DNA from: Dongia_A sp039808885
Lineage (GTDB): Bacteria; Pseudomonadota; Alphaproteobacteria; Dongiales; Dongiaceae
Direction: 5' to 3'
NCBI GenBank assembly: GCA_039808885.1
Contig: JBDHTX010000023.1
Coordinates: 5,046-69,045, forward strand
DNA length: 64,000 nt
Each line of letters starts with the position of its first letter. Position 1 is the first letter of the stretch. The notes below the pieces were generated by a model, which saw only the letters and a list, made by a program, of their open reading frames with translations, was not told the DNA's origin and did not search any database. This document shows positions 62,081 through 64,000 of the stretch, in pieces. A program made the translations under genes and the position numbers.

Positions 62081-62830
62081 CTAACGGCGGCCGAGATGGC
62101 GCAGCAGCCCGCCCGGATCGTCGGTCAGGATGGCGTCCACGCCGGCCGCCATCAGGCGCCGCCAATCCGTCGGATCATTCGCCGTCCAGGCCCAGACCGG
62201 CAGGCCCAGCCGCCGGCAGGCATGCACCGCCTCCGGCGTCACCCGGCTCTGCTCGTATTCCACCGCATGGGCGCCGGCGGCGGCGAGATCGGCGGCGATC
62301 GCCGCGGCATCCTGCGCATCGCGCGGCCGTTCCTCGCAATCCAGCACCAGGCGGATGCGCGGATCGCGGCGGGCCACCTGCGCCGCCACCGCGCGCGGCA
62401 AATTGGCGACGGCGCGGCCATGCAGCGAGAATTCCGCGAACCGCGCGACGAGCCAGGCGGCCGCCAGATCCGCCCGGCGATATTCGCCGTCCTTGAATTC
62501 CAGGCACAAGCTCACGTCGCGGCCGGCGATCAGGGCGACGGCGTCGCCGAGGCCGGGCACGCCGGTGCCCTTGAATCGCGCGCCGTGGCCGGCGCCGGCA
62601 TCGAGGCGGGCGAGCTCGGCCGCCGTCAGCGCGTCGATGTTGCCGGCGCGTCCGGTGGTGCGGGCCAGCGCGCGGTCATGCATCAGCACCGCGACCTCGT
62701 CGGCCGCCGCGTGCACGTCGAGCTCGATGACATCGGCGCCGAGCGCCAGCGCCTCGGCGATGGCGGGCAGCGTGTTCTCGGGGCAGGTCGAGGAGGCGCC
62801 GCGATGGGCCACGACAAGAGGCTGCGCCAT
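62081..62830 (-). CDS. glycerophosphodiester phosphodiesterase family protein
   Basis: 249 residues, TIM-barrel. VVAHRGASSTCPENTLPAIA and DVIELDVHAAADEVAVLMHD contain the HR, PENT, ELDV and HD motifs with both catalytic His and the Glu/Asp metal ligands. Cleaves glycerophosphodiesters to glycerol-3-phosphate and alcohol. No signal peptide, so cytosolic (UgpQ-like). Its start lies 4 bp after the ccmI stop, implying co-transcription, though functions are unrelated. Confidence 0.93.
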   Translation of the reverse strand: MAQPLVVAHRGASSTCPENTLPAIAEALALGADVIELDVHAAADEVAVLMHDRALARTTGRAGNIDALTAAELARLDAGAGHGARFKGTGVPGLGDAVALIAGRDVSLCLEFKDGEYRRADLAAAWLVARFAEFSLHGRAVANLPRAVAAQVARRDPRIRLVLDCEERPRDAQDAAAIAADLAAAGAHAVEYEQSRVTPEAVHACRRLGLPVWAWTANDPTDWRRLMAAGVDAILTDDPGGLLRHLGRR

Positions 62831-62834
62831 GCGC

Positions 62835-64000
62835 TCAGTTTCCCGCCGGCTTCTTGTTCAGCGTATCGATTTCCCGCTGCAACTGCTGGCGTTCGGCCGA
62901 GCCCTCCGGCATCAGCAGCAGGACCTTGCCCCACAATTCCCTCGCCTCGTCGCTGCGGCCCTCGGCGCGCGCCACCACGCCGGCATAGAACAGGCCGAGC
63001 GGGTTCTCGGCGTCCAGGGTGCGCACGCGCTTCACCGTCGCGGCGAATTCCGCCGGCAGCGTCTTGTCGAGGTCGGTGCGGCCCTCGATCAGCGCGCTGG
63101 CATAGTCGAGCTGCACGTCGATGCGCGATGGCGCCAGCGCCGCCGCCTTGGCGAAGGCGTCGCGCGCCTCGTCGCGCTGGTCCAGCACCCGGTAGGCGTT
63201 GGCGAGCTTCAGCCAGCCTTCCAGGTTCTCCGGGTCGTCCTTCATCTTCTCCGCCAGGCGCGCGACCATGGAGCGGATGAAGGCGTCGCGCTCGGCCGGC
63301 GACATCTGCGCCGCCGCCGCCATGTCATCGGCGCCAGGCCCCGCCTGCGGGGCGGAGCCGCCGGCCCGCCCCGGCAGTTTCGCCGGGTCCTTGCCCAGCT
63401 GCCGCGCCGCCTTGTCGATGTTCTCCGCCAGGGTCTGGCGCAGCGGGGCCGCTTCCGGCAGGTCGCGCTCCAGCGCCAGCCAGTCGGTCAAGGCGCCCTC
63501 GACGTCGTCGTTCTGCGCCCGGGCCAGCGCCAGGAAGAAGCGCGCCGTGGCGTCGGTCGGGTCGCTGGCCAGCACCCGGCGCAAGGCGTTCTGCGCGTCC
63601 GCCGCCACCTTGCCCTGCTGCGCCAGGATCGCCGCATGAGCGTATTGGCGCAGGATGTCGGGCTCGGTGCGGCCCAGCGCCATGGCCTTGGCGAAGGCAT
63701 CCGCCGCATCCTTGTCGCGGTCGAGATCGGCATAGGCGCGCGCCAGGTCGATCCAGACCTGCGGATCGGAGGGCGCGGCGGCGACCTTCGCCTCCAGCGT
63801 GATCGAGTCCGGCGAGGTGCGCTGGCGCTCGGCCGCCAGCCGCTCCATCGCCGATTGCGAGGGCAGCTGCGGCGCGCCGAGCTTGAGATACAGCGCGAAG
63901 GCGGCGAGCGGCAGGATCACCGCCATGGCCAGCGTCAGGTGATGCCCCGGCGGCTTGGCCGGCAGGAACTTCTTGCCCTCGTCCAGCGCCAGGATGCGGC
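62835..64000 (-). CDS. ccmI: cytochrome c maturation protein CcmI, 5' truncated by window
   Basis: 388 codons visible; the start is beyond the right edge. Reading continues from the edge (RILALDEGKKFLPAK), a membrane helix (LTLAMAVILPLAAFALYLKL), then TPR repeats: PQVWIDLARAYADLDRDKDA, FFLALARAQNDDVEGAL and LEGWLKLANAYRVLDQRDEA. In alphaproteobacteria CcmI has two N-terminal helices and a periplasmic TPR domain that presents apocytochrome c to the haem ligase CcmFH; the first helix is outside the window. Confidence 0.92.
   Translation of the reverse strand, partial: RILALDEGKKFLPAKPPGHHLTLAMAVILPLAAFALYLKLGAPQLPSQSAMERLAAERQRTSPDSITLEAKVAAAPSDPQVWIDLARAYADLDRDKDAADAFAKAMALGRTEPDILRQYAHAAILAQQGKVAADAQNALRRVLASDPTDATARFFLALARAQNDDVEGALTDWLALERDLPEAAPLRQTLAENIDKAARQLGKDPAKLPGRAGGSAPQAGPGADDMAAAAQMSPAERDAFIRSMVARLAEKMKDDPENLEGWLKLANAYRVLDQRDEARDAFAKAAALAPSRIDVQLDYASALIEGRTDLDKTLPAEFAATVKRVRTLDAENPLGLFYAGVVARAEGRSDEARELWGKVLLLMPEGSAERQQLQREIDTLNKKPAGN

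Overview
The window is a very GC-rich bacterial chromosome segment with dense, short-spaced genes. Gene content points to an alphaproteobacterium, most likely Rhodospirillales-like: a phoR / pstSCAB / phoU / phoB locus in the order usual for that class, bactofilin, CcmI, two DUF1127 proteins, a GcvA-type LysR regulator, a PAS_5-type PAS protein, the TIGR02186 / TauE pair and a MaeB-type malic enzyme. I see no rRNA, tRNA, prophage, complete insertion sequence or CRISPR array, so this is core chromosome with one small low-GC accessory patch at about 45.5-47.7 kb. Species cannot be set from the sequence alone.

Layout. 0-9.7 kb: partial LysE exporter, DinB protein, 2OG-Fe(II) oxygenase, DUF1127 pair, LysR regulator, DUF924 + GST pair, lipoprotein, Bax-inhibitor-1 protein, trpS, DUF2333 protein. 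10-16.9 kb: TauE/SafE + TIGR02186 + UspA operon, GlsB-like protein, FMN reductase, Tat-exported multicopper oxidase, a gene-poor stretch of about 870 bp, lipoprotein, bactofilin. 17-24 kb: EI24/CysZ-like protein, adenosine kinase, typA, homocysteine S-methyltransferase-like protein, AmpG-like MFS + SelW-like protein. 24-33.6 kb: the phosphate locus. 33.7-45.5 kb: secreted LamG-like protein, Lrp regulator divergent from an EamA transporter, a 1243-residue membrane protein joining a periplasmic beta-propeller to a KAP NTPase, maeB, mutS. 45.5-48.1 kb: low-GC patch with an HNH nuclease, a VasI-like exported protein and small unknowns. 48.2-64 kb: PAS protein, EamA transporter, MAPEG protein, paralogous exported pair, beta-barrel protein, HTH protein, Lrp-GST-aldo/keto reductase operon, cupin, histone-H1-like protein, coiled-coil lipoprotein, methyltransferase, SDR, lipoprotein, glycerophosphodiesterase and partial ccmI.

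The two most unusual items are both single, uninterrupted reading frames. First, the pst operon encodes PstC as a fusion: a complete PstS-type phosphate-binding domain with signal peptide, then the full PstC permease. It lies next to a separate, closely similar pstS, and a good Pho-box-like site sits between them. Phosphate would be captured either by the free PstS or by the tethered domain, imported through PstSC/PstA/PstB, and signalled through PhoU, PhoR and PhoB. Second, the KAP protein has Asp-box (BNR) propeller repeats predicted outside the inner membrane and a KAP P-loop ATPase predicted inside, an architecture suited to transmembrane sensing.

Recurrent repeats are the other theme: in-frame 15-bp tandem repeats in four unrelated genes, a 27-bp tandem repeat that re-copies the maeB stop codon, and a family of G/C-rich palindromic intergenic elements (near 8.6, 21.0, 23.9 and 42.7 kb) that share sub-modules.
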